Source: Prunus persica
Lineage: Eukaryota; Streptophyta; Magnoliopsida; Rosales; Rosaceae
DNA length: 64,000 nucleotides
NCBI RefSeq assembly: GCF_000346465.2
Contig: NC_034009.1
Coordinates: forward strand, 42,045,897-42,109,896
Direction: 5' to 3'
Shown: one piece after another, positions 44,093-57,515 of the stretch
Position numbering within the stretch: the first letter of the stretch is position 1
How the letters are laid out: each line of letters opens with the position of its first letter
Position numbers and translations under genes: made by a program
Notes under the pieces: model-generated
What the model saw: the letters and a program-made list of their open reading frames with translations, nothing else
Told to the model about the DNA's origin: nothing
The model's database searches: none

Positions 44093-46489
44093 TAGATTTT
44101 TATTTTTGTTATATATATAGTGGAATTAATTAATGAATTAGTGCGGTATGCGGGGTTGATATATATATACATGGCTTTTGTTCATGGAGTTTGATCATGC
44201 AAGATCTGTGAATCTGGTCCTTTAATTATGTTGATTATTCTTGTCTAGATTTTTGACCCGGGTTCACAGTTGTGCAACATAAATATACGAAAAAGGAACA
44301 TGTCACATGTTGTTTACTCTTGTGCATACATAGTGGAATTAGTGAATTAATTGTGTGGTGTATGGGATAATGTTGCAAGGGTTTTCGTAGATAGAGTTTT
44401 GACCATGGAGAAAATCATTCTCTCTTTTTTGTTTTTTTAGATAAGCAATTGAAGAATGAGATTTACACAAATATCATTTAGTGTGCCAGGGCTTTTAATA
44501 GTTACAAAGAGTAATGCTAGCGATATCAATGCAAAATCAAATTTCAAAACGTTTAAATCTCAAATGATGTGACAGTGTTTTATTTATTTATATTTTAAAT
44601 ACACTTCAAACCTCATTCAAAAAAATCGTATCATATTATTTATTGGTGACCGAAATTGAAGAATAAATTGCATGACTTCAATGCCAATAGACGAGTTATT
44701 GTGGAATTGAGATCCAATGGTGTTAATGTGAGTTGTTATGAGACAGCTACTCATATCTAAAATCTAACCTAAATTTATTGTATGTTGGTACGTGACGTGG
44801 GGGCTTTCTCAAGTGTTCCTACTTTGGCACTGGCAAGAGATTGATTGGTCTCTCTTAATCAATCTGAAGGGTAATAAATAATAAATAATTAAAGTTTACG
44901 TGGAAGAAAGAAATTATTGAAATAAATCTCAATAATTAATCCTAGGGAGATCTAGGAAAGTTTGGTAATTTAAATATTTTAATTAGAAATAATATATTAT
45001 GGAGAACGCATTATAATGTTGGGAGCCGTCGTCTGTCTACGACTCTATGAATTGATAGGTACATAGCTCATGAAATGAAAGCGATTTTGCCTTTTTATTG
45101 AAGGCAGGCAGGATGAGAAAAACAGAAATTAAGATTCCAACGTATATGGTGCCACCTTGGTTCACAACTTTCCTAACAACAAAACTTAATTAATTATGTA
45201 CTATAAATAAATAAATAATTTCTAAACCTACTCCATTTTTATTTTATTTTGAAACCTACTCTTGACTATGTCGTCATTACAAAGACAATATCTATACATG
45301 TACTATCATCAGCTGACATGGTGATACCGTGTTATATAATTTCTTATTGGTTAGATTATAGTCTTTGTACATTGACTATGTTTCCTGTGTGAATTTAAGT
45401 GTATATATCATACCTAGGTGATAAATATGATTTTTTTAAAGAATTGTTTGGGCAATGGAAACAAGAGCAGAATTAGGAATTTTTCGACATGTGGGTTAGC
45501 TAAAGTGTTTAAGGTAAAATCCAATAATTTTTTTTTTTGGGTTGTATTTATAGTTTTTATAGCCTCTTTAGAAATAAAAGTATATATTAAATTATATAAA
45601 CAACACTAATTCATATCTCCATTGACTAATTTTAATAAATTTTAACATAAAACAAATACATATTAAATGCAACAAGAAAACTGATATTATCAAAATAAAA
45701 ATGTGTTCAACAACGAAATTGAAAGTATACCTATTTTACTATGTATTTTTATTACTTCCATGCAACTAAATTCATATAAAATTAGTATTTTTTGGACTTC
45801 TATAGATTAATATATACTGGGCTATATTTAAAACAAGTCAAATATAGGTATGATTTTTTTTTTTTTCCACAAAAAAAAGCATCCCTGGGCTACGTCCCAG
45901 GTTAGCCTTTAACTTGGTTTCGCCACTGAATGGAAACCTTCATGAAGCCCAAAGGCAAAGGAAAACAGCACAAGACAACTCACTTAGAAAATAAAGAGGG
46001 AAAAAGCCCATAGGGCGAAACAGAACAATGAAAAGACAAAATCCACTAACAAAAAAAAAGGTCACAAAAAAGTTGACCAAAGCTCAAAAGTCGAATTGAA
46101 AGAGTCTGAACGCCACATTAACTGACAAATTAAGCCCAGTTTAATTCAGATTTCTCTATTATTTATCTAGAATTGATATGGACCACACCAAAAGTGTGGT
46201 TGCGTGGCGATTTAGGGGTGGAACCAGGCCAAATCGAACGGTGCTTACCCTAGTATGTTGGTAAGCATTATTAGTGCATCTAGCCTACTAAATCTCCCTG
46301 CATAGGAAGTCGATGGATGTATTGAGGTAGTTAGGATCCAACAATTGAAAGTTATAATCTAGCTTGATCAAAAGCAATTTGGTTCTATTTCTGCTAATTC
46401 CAGGAGCGTTGAAGTCAAGTTTAAACCGGGCTGGCTGGTTATTCTACCAAAACACATTAAAAAAAATTTAAAAAAAATTAAAAACCTAA

Positions 46490-46765
46490 TCAAACTAGTA
46501 CGTCAGTTTTTCAGAAATTTTCTGACCCATAACCTATATTAAAAGTTTGATTATAACCCTCATTTTCGTTTTTAGGGCTAGTTTGATTCGGCTGGTTATG
46601 TAAGGTTTTTAGAATTTTTCTGACCCTTAACCTATATTAAAAGTTTGATTATAACCCTCATATTCTTTTTTAAGGCTAGTTTGATTCGGTTGGTTTATGT
46701 CAGTTTTTCAGAAAATTTCCCACCCTTAACCTATATTAAAAGTTTTGGTTCTAACCCTCTCTTTT
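46490..46765. repeat. 98-bp tandem repeat, about 2.7 units
   Basis: AACCTATATTAAAAGTTTGA recurs at 46,532, 46,630 and 46,729. The units also share ATTATAACCCTCAT and GGCTAGTTTGATTCGG. Confidence 0.75.
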
Positions 46766-46984
46766 TCTATGATATTAAAAAAAAAAAAAGTATGTTATTC
46801 GAATACAAATAATCTGAATGAAATTTTCATGACAAAATGTGATTATCTAATTCAAAATACAAGGAGTAATTAACTCAATTTATAATACAATTTTTTTTTT
46901 CTTGGGAGCTTTAGTTTTAAAACACAACATAGTTTACTAATTTGGAAGATAAGAATACAATTCCATCTAATTAGTAATTACACA

Positions 46985-47165
46985 CAATGCCACTTCTTCT
47001 AAGGCAAATAGACTATGCCACATGTCCACCTCCAGCAATCCTTTTTTTGGCCAACCGCCACCGTCATCCAACCGCCAGTTATGTCATTGAAGGGACTCGA
47101 ACCTTGACCCTCAAAAGAGGAGGGCTCACTCACAAACCACTACACCAAACTTGTTTTTGTAATAT
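46985..47165 (-). mobile_element. tRNA-derived SINE-like sequence
   Basis: The minus strand has an A-box-like TTGGTGTAGTGGTTTGTG, then after about 35 bases GGTCAAGGTTCGAGTCCC, a good B box. No cloverleaf of a functional tRNA can be drawn, so I read it as a SINE head. Confidence 0.5.
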
Positions 47166-47771
47166 TTATTCAATTACACAATATTTATATAAACAATCAA
47201 CGTTTTTTAAATAAAAATAATAAAAAAATTCATTTCAACACATATTCACTCAAAAACTGCAAATAAAACAAGAAACTGCAACAAAAATACAATGTAGATA
47301 TCAATTATGTAAAAAAAAAAAAACTACAAACAAAAACAAAAACAACAACTAAAACATAAATTAATTTTATAGAAGCAAAAATTGCACTGCAAAGTATGGG
47401 AAAATATAAACATGATGAAAGTACTACAACGAAAACAGAAACGGAAACTACGATACCAAGTCGGGGCAAAAATGCACCTACTAATAAGTGAGGAAGTAAA
47501 AGTCAAAACCATGATGAAAGCACTAGAAAATTATACAAAAATCTCTAACCAAATAGCACCTCAAACTCAAATCTAATAATTAAAAAAAAAACCAGAGTAA
47601 AAAAATAAAAATTACATCAAAGAGTTGAAAAATAAACTTATAAAAAGCAAAAAATAACTAGAAAATTCAAATAACAATTTGATCAAGAATATACATACCT
47701 CAACAACAGGAAAACTAAGCTTCACATTAAAACATGAATACTGTGGAGGTTGTGGAATCAGGCGCAGAGGA

Positions 47772-47867
47772 TCAGAGCTTGAGGTTGTCGAGGGCCAAGC
47801 TTAAGGCGTTCATGCTCTCCTCGCTGCCATCAACGGCCACGATCACGCATTTGAGGTTCCCAACCAT
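47772..47867 (-). pseudogene. Universal stress protein (USP A-like) N-terminal fragment
   Basis: It reads MVGNLKCVIVAVDGSEESMN and then ALSLALDNLKL before a stop. This is the first beta-strand and helix of plant USP proteins, whose ATP-binding remainder is missing. About 35 codons upstream, in another frame, an acidic peptide starts MASQATGNDDDDDN (47,906-48,016), which may be a separate fragment. It is probably a truncated copy. Confidence 0.55.
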
Positions 47868-49581
47868 GCTTGGTTTTTCAACTCAAATTTGACCGGCGAA
47901 CGCTCTAATTAAAACCATTGCCGGACAGAGAAGAAGGTGAATTTGGTGGCTGAGCGAAATGAAACTCAAGATCATTGTCGTCATCATCGTCATTGCCAGT
48001 GGCTTGAGAAGCCATGATTTGAGGCAGTCGTTGTCTAGCGTCTTTGTCCAATAGAGAGATAAAGAAAGGGTGAGATCTGATTTTGGAAGGCTTTTAAACA
48101 AAAAGGGTAAAATTGTATTTTATCTTTATAATTTAGACAGGCCCAACGAATCTGGGCCTCCTCTTTAGCGAAATCCAATGAAAATTTAATTCCTATGTAT
48201 CAAAACCAAAACAGAAATACTCTAGCTATCAAATCCTTGTTAATAAAGATTCTTATGTCTAACACCTAATTTTTCGTTTTTCCTTTTTTAACTCCGGACA
48301 CCAACTTTCTTCTGTGGATAAGAAGTTCTCATTTCCTAGTTCCTATAAATTGGCCTGAGATGCCCCAACATTCTACTGATTTTAATTTCGTCCTAGAGTG
48401 GCATTAGGATTATTAGGCGACTAGTCCAAAGTACTCCTATTTTCCAAAATTCACATGCGTATTTCTATTATCCTGACAATGGAACGTGTAGAAATGTACA
48501 TTTGGAACTTGGTATTTATCTGCAAATATCAACAACAAAAAATGCAATGCATGGTCCCAAGGAATTCAAAGGGGTTAATCTTTTTTAATTAATTGGGAAG
48601 CCAAATAGTTAAAAATTTATAGGAGGCCCAGCCAACAACAAACAAAAGCACATTGAACTTGGAAACTGTTAGCTTAGTATAGAGTTGCTATTCGAATAAT
48701 AGCGGCAGGGCATGCAGCAGCCAAATTCATTTAACACTTAAATCGTTGAAACAAAACAAAACAAGTCAGTCTTTGACAAATAGCTAGCAATGGGCTTAGC
48801 TCATTTGCCTTGTCTTTTACACAAAACAAGGTTGGCCTTTCGAATCCTAAATAATTTAGAAATAATTAGAACCAAAAACAGGGTTCAAATTAACATCTGT
48901 TGAGAAGGTTTGTTCCACATAAAAAATTAAGATATTTAACCTAAGTTTATAAGAAATTGGGCTACTTCCTCATTGCAAATTAGTTTTGAATTGAAGTTGT
49001 CCACGATTTTCTTCAGCCTCTAATAAATACATTGAAAAGTCAAGTTCTCTCGTTTGTTCTGAAGAGTGAAAGAGGAGTCCCAAATTTGGTGAGTGAGTTT
49101 GACAAGGCTGTTGGAAAAGGTTTTGTTGATGTGGTCGACTCACCTATTTTAGTGTCCCAAAACCTTTGAAGAGGCTGTTGGAGATGCCCTAATATGTAAA
49201 GTTTGTTAAATTTAATGTTTTCGAATAGGAGATGCATGCTTTTTACACTTTAAAATAATCTTCTTGCATCTCTTATGTTTTTTAAATAAAAAAATTCACG
49301 TAGACATCTTTCAATATTAAAGAAAGGATGTTTTTTTGTTGTTGTCAAAGTTAGAATAGGAGAGATAGTTTTCTCACACACACTGTCATTGTACTATGGG
49401 AGTTCGAGTTCGAACCTGAGACCACATAAACCCATTAACAAAGAAAGAAATTCTATAAATCAATAACTAATTGTTGTTGCATTATATTTAAGTGTACGAG
49501 GGAGTGTGGGAAATTTATTGTAAATAGTGATCTTTAATTTTAACTAATAAGTTAGTGTATATGATAGAAAACTCCTTTGTG

Positions 49582-49709
49582 TTCAACAAAAAAATAAATT
49601 ATAAGGGACTTGTAGCTCAAATGATTAATAGCAGTTATTCAACACTCGAGGTCTTGTGTTTGAATCCCCTCTCTGATATCGCTACATATCAAAAAAAGAA
49701 AAAAAGAAG
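49582..49709 (+). mobile_element. tRNA-derived SINE with target-site duplication
   Basis: A box TGTAGCTCAAATG (49,611-49,623) and B box GGTCTTGTGTTTGAATCC (49,650-49,667), followed by an A-rich tail (AAAAAAAGAAAAAAAGAAG). Flanking direct repeats are GAAAACTCCTTTGTG (49,567-49,581) and GAAAACTCTTTTGTG (49,710-49,724), which differ by one base. Confidence 0.65.
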
Positions 49710-49940
49710 GAAAACTCTTTTGTGGGCGACTTTGTCCAATTGGAAAAAGTGATGCTGATCCTCATGACTATGCATTTAAAATAGGCCCAAGATCCAACAA
49801 GCCAGCAAGGGCCCCAATTCAAAGAATTAATCATAATTAACCAATGATCATCCCATTAGTTTATTAACCATCCAATCCTTTGATCTCTCTCAATGTCCTC
49901 CTCCTATCTCTCCTCCCACCCATTTATAACCAATCCCCCT

Positions 49941-49968
49941 CTCCCTCCCCCTCTCTCTCTCTCTCTCG
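49941..49968 (+). repeat. CT microsatellite in the MADS-box gene leader
   Basis: CT-rich run within about 190 bases of the start codon. A TTTATAA word at about 49,922 may be its TATA box. CT-rich leaders are common in plant genes. Confidence 0.55.
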
Positions 49969-50128
49969 TACCCAACCACCCTTCTTTTAAGCTTCTTCTT
50001 CTCCATGCATTGTTCATATATAGGAATTAGAGGATACACTTCATAAATTTTCCTTCTTAAAACAACTTCTCTTAGATTTTCTTTCTTTTTTTGTTCCCCT
50101 CATAGATTTAGAAGCTTGACAGATCAAG

Positions 50129-53100
50129 ATGGGTCGTGTTAAGCTGGAGATAAAGAGAATAGAAAACACCACCAATCGACAAGTTACATTTTCAAAGCGT
50201 AGAAATGGACTCATTAAGAAAGCCTATGAGCTTTCCATCCTTTGTGACATTGACATTGCTCTTATCATGTTCTCTCCCTCCGGTCGTCTCAGCCATTTTT
50301 CCGGCAAGCGAAGGTTTTACCATCCTAAATCTCTCACTTGTCATATGTAACTATTCTTGTATGCTTTTTGTGTGTTCTTTTTTTGTTCTTTTTAGAACGA
50401 TATATGTTTCTTTTCTTTCCATATTGACCTTAAACATATTAGTTTGTTTTATGTATAATTAGCATGATTTGTGTTCTTCTCAAATAGTTAAACTTGATGA
50501 TCATGTGTGGGAACTTCTTCAGAATATCACATTTTATTATTATTAAAAAAAAATTCCACTTTGTTTAGCTTTTACAGATTATGATAGCAATTCTTTTACT
50601 CTGTGATTGTTTTTGGAGATAGAAGTGGATAATTTAGAAAACCATTCATGAATTCAATTTTTTTTTTCTTCTGGTATTTGCCTTGAGAGTAGGATCTCTG
50701 ACTAGAGTACGTTGAACATCATTTGCACACGTATTAAGTGAATATTAACGACAGTTGTCCACACGTATTTGAATTATTATTACTAGTTGTTTATGCATGT
50801 TGACGATGATAAGTAATGCAAAAACAATCATTTTGCATTAATTTCTTTTTTATTCCATAAATATGACTAGCCGTACAACTTCTAGTTAACTTTAAATTTT
50901 CATGCATGTACGGGTGTTTCTTTCCTTAATGTAACTAAAATTAAGGGTCAAATACCAAATCTATAACACATGGTCTAAATTACAGGGATCATTTTGGTAT
51001 TTAACTCTAGAGTTAATATATATATATATATATATATTTATGGTTTATTTCTTAATTTTCTTTTGGTTCGTGTTTCTTGGTTAAATTTCAATTCAAGTTC
51101 TGCTCTGATAAAAAATTTATTGTGGAAATCAGGATTGAGGATGTATTCACCCGCTACATTAATCTTCCTGACCAAGAAAGAGAGCAGTACGTGTTCTTGA
51201 AACTAAAGAAATTACTTGATGTTAATTCAGACAGAAATTTTTTTAAATTTTTTTTTATAATTAGACAGCTAATTTTATTTTATTATGATTTATTTGGTTA
51301 ATTATTGCAGTGCTATAATTTTCCCTGATCACAACAAACATCCGTATGCTCTTTCTCCCCTCTAGAATTAATAGTCTCAAAGTTCTTCATTTTTGTCATA
51401 TTTTGGTTTTGTTAAATATTTTATTTGGGTCTGAATTTGTTGAATATAATTTAATCTTTTATTGTCCTTTTGCAGTGATCTTCAAAACAAAGAGGTCAGA
51501 TACATGACATCTAGCAATGTACTCAATTGTATTTTCTCTTGTGGTTTTACATATTCATTTTTCTCCACATAAATATATACATATACCATATTGTTTGTTT
51601 TCTTGCAGTACTTGCTTAGGACTCTTCAGCAACTAAGAAGTGAAAATGATATTGCTCTACAACTTGCCAAGTTTGTCCCCTCCTCTCCATGCTCTTAATT
51701 TTTTTCAATACAAGCAATGAAGAAATGAGAAATATTTGCGTGTGCCTGTAACATCACCACGTGGTGGAATTACCAATCCATCAAAATTATAACGCGTGAT
51801 GATATCAAGTTTATACTTTATAATATACTAACCTCTTCGCACGCGCTTTCGCGCTTGTGACAAACTTTTTAAAAAAATTTTAAAATTTATTTTAGAATTA
51901 AAAAAAGATAATGGGTAGTTATTTTTCATAAAAATGGGATCCATTATTTGAATTTTCTTTTTTTTTTTTTAAATTTTTTAATATGAAAAAGTATAAATCT
52001 ACCATATATTACCCTCATTTAATTAATAATTTCAATTCTTAATGTTTACATTAACTAAGGATATTTTCTCGTATTTTGAATGTTTTACCATTCTTAACAT
52101 TTTGCTTTATATATATATATATATTAATAAATGTATATGAGTTATAATAGGTGGAATGATAACACCACAGCCACACCGAATAGTTTCACGTTTTTCTATA
52201 AATAGCTTGATTGATTTTGTTTGTTTTTTCCTTTGTGCGGCCTCAACTCTGAATGCTTGAATCGAAGTAGTCCCACGGCTGTTAGCTCTGAAATTGAGGT
52301 ACAAACTTTCCTGCTTGTGTGAGGTTGTTTTTGTAAGCTTATGTTACTTTGTTCTTTTATGATTCTTGACCTTTACATGTTTTTTAATTTTTTTATTTCT
52401 GAGAAGAAAACAAAAAATATGTTTATTTTTTCTTATGATTCTTGACCTTGACATGGTTAATTCCTCTTTAATTATAGGAACTTCAACAGGAAATTGGAGG
52501 ACTACAGCAACAACTTCAAATGGCCGAGGAGCAGATAAGGTATAAATTATAAAATAAAAAACCTATAAGTAAATATATAATTTATTTTTTCTTCATTTTG
52601 CCAACATATTTCATCTTAATTTTCCTTCTTTAGGCTATAAAATTTATATTTCTTTGGCTGATAAATTTATGTAGGATATATGAGCCTGACCCATTAAAAA
52701 TCACATCTATGGCGGAGTTTGAATCCTGCGAAAAAAGCCTTATGGACACATTGACGCGTGTTATGCAGAGAAAGGTTGAGACACCCCCTCATCATTTAAT
52801 TAAATTTAATTTTCTGGTTTCTTATTAGGAAGATAACTTAATTGATCATGATCTCTATTTTCATTTTGCAGGAATATTTGCTGAGTAATCATCTTTCTTC
52901 CTATGACTCATCTGGAATGCCCGTAAGTAAATCAATGTTTAAAGATGTTAAGATCCGCTTAATTTCATCTTGAAGCTTAAAAACGAGTATTGAAGGGGTA
53001 ATTACATGTCATATTTGAATATATATAAGATGTCTCTTTTATTATGAATATATACTGTGGTGTAATCTTGGGGCCTTCAAGATCCAAGGCAACCAACTTA

Positions 53101-54207
53101 AACTGATGGATCCGATTCAGTCTTATATAATTTTAATCGGTTTCGATGATTTGTTGAATTTTTTAATTGAATTCTTATATATGTGCTGTGCATAGAGGTT
53201 TCATGCTTTTCTGCATTTGAAATTGCATAAATTATAAACAATTTAAGTCATTTTTCATAATTTTGTGGATATACAGCAAGTGTTGCCAGGCTCCTTCGAG
53301 AATGAGGTTGCAGGTTGGTTGTCTAGCGGTGGCCACAACCAAGCCCAAATTTACGATGCATCTGCTCCCTTGGATCATCAACTTAGGTACCTAATTAATC
53401 GAATTAAGGTTTGTGAATTAATTAATTAAATTATAATGAAATACCTTAATTTTTTTCTTAATGTGTAGGAACTTGTCTTCGACACTGTATGATCCGTTTT
53501 CACAAGGAACAAGTTCAAATGCAGATCCAAGTAGCATGGGAGAGTGTCATGTGAGTGTCACAAATGCCAGTGATGGAGAGCTTCCACCATGGCCTCAGGC
53601 TTACACTAATTCCTCTGGGCACCCCTCCACCCTCATGCCCTCAGGCTTGTTGCCACAATTTCAGGTTCATTTCTGCCTTCTATACACACTCTATTTCATC
53701 TTTCAATATTGTCAATAAGGTTTGCCAAAAGTAGGTGTGATGATCTTATCAGATATCTAGCATATTAGGTTAGTCAAGACTGTGTGTGCAGACGTAATTT
53801 TACCTAATCAATTATTCAAATTCACAGTTTAACATCTTAACATATTTAGAATGTTTGATAAGAGAAAATTTATTACCGCGCTTTACAAGATAGTGTTTGT
53901 GATTGTGAGACCAAAAAAGGCCAACATTTTCCTGTCGTGACCTAAAAACCGTGGGTTTAGGCTGTTTTTCTAGTAGTAAGAGCCATGAATATATATTTGT
54001 TATTTCTAATCTTGGGTTGGCGTTCTAATTGAGTCAATTAATTTGAATGATGGTGCAATTAAGCAGCATACAATGGTGGGCTCGAACATGCCAGAAATAA
54101 TGCCACACGAGCAGGTGGAGATCCCAGTGGGCAGCCCCAATGTTCAAGCTTACAATGAAGGTGCAGAGTATCATGAAAACAAGGTCCCTCAGCTTAATGG
54201 ACATTAA
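50129..54207 (+). CDS. MIKC*-type MADS-box transcription factor, AGL66/AGL104-like
   Basis: Twelve exons: 50,129-50,313; 51,133-51,186; 51,311-51,343; 51,476-51,494; 51,609-51,670; 52,268-52,298; 52,478-52,539; 52,675-52,774; 52,872-52,922; 53,277-53,386; 53,469-53,664; 54,067-54,207. They join to 347 residues in a single frame. The MADS domain is complete ([54 protein letters not shown]). The following [12 protein letters not shown] and [20 protein letters not shown] fit the long I region of MIKC* proteins, and [20 protein letters not shown] with [10 protein letters not shown] is typical of AGL66/AGL104. In Arabidopsis these nuclear factors act with AGL30/65/94 in late pollen development; the same is likely here. 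The first intron (about 820 bp) is long, as usual for MADS genes. Confidence 0.95.
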
Positions 54208-54229
54208 TGTGTGATGCCGCAGCATATAA

Positions 54230-54260
<31 letters not shown>

Positions 54261-54614
54261 TATAAAACCTTAGCTTGCTGTTATAATTTGTAGCAATACA
54301 TGTAAGTAGGAGAATCAAGCAGCTCATGAGGTGCCACTTTGTTAAAACAACTGACAAATTTTTGCGTTTTATTATTATTATTATTTTTCTTTCTGTTTTG
54401 GTTGCTTGGTTGGATTATGATGTTTAAGTGTTTGTTGGAAGGTGTGTCTAGTTTGAATGATATTCTATTTTGATCCATATGGTTTCAATTAAGGAAATAT
54501 ATATTACGATTTTGAATCCTCAGCGGATCCAGGAATTTTAAAAGAAAGGGGCATTTTTAAATTGTGTTAAGACACAAGATAAAATGAATATGCCAGAAAC
54601 CACCCCCCACCAGC

Positions 54615-54653
<39 letters not shown>

Positions 54654-57515
54654 ATTAATAACCAAAGAACAACAGCAGTTCATTAGCAGCAGCATATATC
54701 AAAGATTACTATAAAATCATATACCAATTCCTCATTTTCTACTAACCTTCATGTAGAGAGATGAGAATAGCAAAGCAGTCACGCACGCTGCAAGCAGACT
54801 TCCAAAGTTCCATGCGGGGAGCTTTTTTTCAATGGACTGGAGTTGGTGCTAAGGCTTTTTTTTTTCTTTTTTTTTTCCCTGGTTTTTTTTTTGGGGGGGT
54901 CAAAGAAGAAATATATCCAATTTGCCTGGCATAAAACCTAGCCTCACTTGAACTTTTTTTCTTTTCTTTCTGGACTGAAAGAAGCACTCGACTTTATGTA
55001 AACTTTTCTACAAAAATAATTTTTATAAATTTCTATAAATTATTTTCTAAAGACCAAAAAGAAAATATAGCCCATATACCTCTGACATCATTCATGTTTA
55101 TCTCTATGAACTACATAACCTTGACTGGAAGAAGGCATCTTTTTTACCTACAACTTGGTCGACAAGTGGCAAAACAGAACAATTAGCAGACAAATTTCCA
55201 TGCAGGCATACAACTAAGGTTTGGCCATGAGCCAATGGCAGGTCCTGTAGCGTGGCAAAGCCAACGAGGAGAGTCTGAGTTCTTTCAGTTACGAAAATCT
55301 GATGATTTTAATTGTTTTCAAATGTAAAACAAATGAAGGTGTGAAAATAATCGTGTTTGGTTCACCTTCTTGCTCATGAGCGACATTTTGCAGTCAAGTT
55401 CAACTTCTGCCAAATTACACATGTACATGCATGCAAATTACCACTCAAATATTGATTTGTATTTGATTAATTATTATAAATGAAAATTCAAATAAGCATG
55501 AATTGCTCACTCAAAATTTGAATAATTAGGGGGGGAAAATTTTAATTTGAATATCGAAGCAGAAGACTAATTAACATTTTTTTTAAGAGTTTCATGCTCT
55601 CCACCACTCTCCAAGTAACCACACACACACACATTCAATCCTTGTGTGAATTGACAAATTAAAGGCAGTTTCCATTCAAAACTCAAGCATACTAATGATA
55701 AAATGATGAGTTACAAAATGTTAACCGCCGAATAAACCTCTCCTTACTTATACTACGGGTCTTCCTTCTGCCTTGGAAACCTAATCGGCATACAAGAGTA
55801 TTTGTCCATATGTAATGGAAATTGATCCCGACAAGGAATCTATGAGGAAATTCATTGGCATAAGTACTAGAAGTACTTGATCTATGTGATATATTGATTG
55901 GCCAATACACAAAATGTTTTACGCACACGTGTACTTATTGGAAGTTGATTAATCATTTGATGAAGTTACACAAAGGAAAGTCTTATTTCCGCTCCTAGAT
56001 TCTCGGCAATTTTTACACCGAGTGTATATACGAGAGGTAGAAAACGCGCGAACAACACACATATTTTGAACACACATGCACTCATAGTAATATGTACTAA
56101 ACCCTTTTGTCATGCTTAACAAAACAGAGGAGGCTCTTTTGTGGCCTAATTATAAGTATCTTAATGTACAAGCCTCTCACCAATTACCAAATAATTAATA
56201 AAATTTGAAATTAAAAAAGGTTACACTAATGCTTAAAACATTTCCCAAGTACGGAATTGTTACTTTTTTCTTCTTCTTCTTCTTTTTTTTTTTTTTTCAC
56301 CAGCTGACCTCCTTTATCTTTGTGACACATATTGGTTTGTTTGCCTATAAATTAGCTGTAGCTCCTAAGCCATTTGAAGATACAAACAACTTCGTTAATT
56401 TTATCTTTTTGTGCCTCTCTTCCGATCCCATTAACAACTAGAGGTATTGGTATTTACTTTCCTTTCACTTCCTTACTCTCCTTCGCCATCCTCAGCCTTC
56501 TCCTTTTATTTCACATCCCCCATCCCCCTCTTTAATTTTTTTTCGTATTTTTGTTGTGTTTTCACATTTCCAATTACACAGAAAAGAACATTTTGTAATC
56601 CCTTTCTACTTTGTTGTGTCCATTTTCATTATGTACAGGAGTAACAGGATTTTTATTTATCTTGTTTATTAGCAATCTGTGGCGTGTGAGGAGGCATATT
56701 GGCAGGTAATTCACAAGAATCTCCTAGAAAATCAAAGAAAATAACTTAATTTGGAATTTATATATGAAAAAGAGTACCCTTTGATTTGGTTTGGCTTATG
56801 CAAGTTTGATTTAATCTACACGTTTTTTTGGGTCTTAGATCTCTCTTTTATATAACATTTATGTCCAAAGAGTCACTTTAAATTGAATATTTTATAATTT
56901 CTCTGTACTCACAAGAAAAAAAAATTGTATAGAAGATTAAAGCTAAAACCAAGAAAGCCAAACAAGAAATTTTCAAGTTATCGGACTCATGTATTCTTTT
57001 CTTTTCTTCTCTTTTCTTTTCTTGCTGGAAACTCATGTTTTCTTTGGTTTTATCAAATGGGGAGTTTTTGGAATGAAAATCTGGCCCTTTGGCCCCTGCT
57101 GTTGCATGTATCCACTGACCTTAAATTTACTTCCCTTTCAGCAAAGTCAAGTTATTCCCTCTATTAAAAGCGTGTCAGATGTTTTTAATGGGTCCCATAT
57201 TAGGACTCATCTCAAGTTTAAATTTATTTTTTAAAAGGTTTAAATATTTTAAGAAAATTTTAAATTTTTTTTTTTTTTTTGGGTCAAAGAGTCAAAATTG
57301 ACAGACCTTCCATTAATTGTTTTTGTATTTAAATAGGTTATATATATTTAAATCATTTTTTATAATATTTTTTATAGAAAATTTATTTAGTCCCATAAAT
57401 GCCACGAAATTTATAATTTGATGACTTGTCTTTAACAAGTCTTGTATTTATAAAAATATAAATTATGAAATTGATTAATTTGTAGCATATATAAATTGTG
57501 ATCAGAAAGAATCAG
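54208..57515. other. Intergenic region
   Basis: No supported gene. It contains a TA run (about 54,231-54,252) in the MADS 3' flank and a CT microsatellite (about 54,616-54,651). The stretch 54,515-54,560 (CAGCGGATCCAGGAATTTTA) resembles a plant transposon end. A T/C-rich tract near 56,263-56,297 and the leader of the next gene complete it. Confidence 0.4.

Larger units (their letters stand above)
44093..50128. other. Large intergenic region with scattered repeats
   Basis: No intact gene. Supported contents are listed separately: a 98-bp tandem repeat (46,490-46,765), a tRNA-derived SINE on the minus strand (46,985-47,165), a universal stress protein fragment (47,772-47,867) and a SINE with target duplications (49,582-49,709). 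The stretch 45,455-45,935 ends in CGCCACTG and may be an old transposon. The stretch 47,200-47,700 is A-rich. Confidence 0.45.

Noticed and set aside
46985..47165. Functional tRNA gene
   Set aside because: Only A- and B-box-like words; no cloverleaf with an acceptor stem.
49603..49700. Functional tRNA gene
   Set aside because: Box spacing fits a SINE head, and there is an A-rich tail with target duplications, not a folded tRNA.
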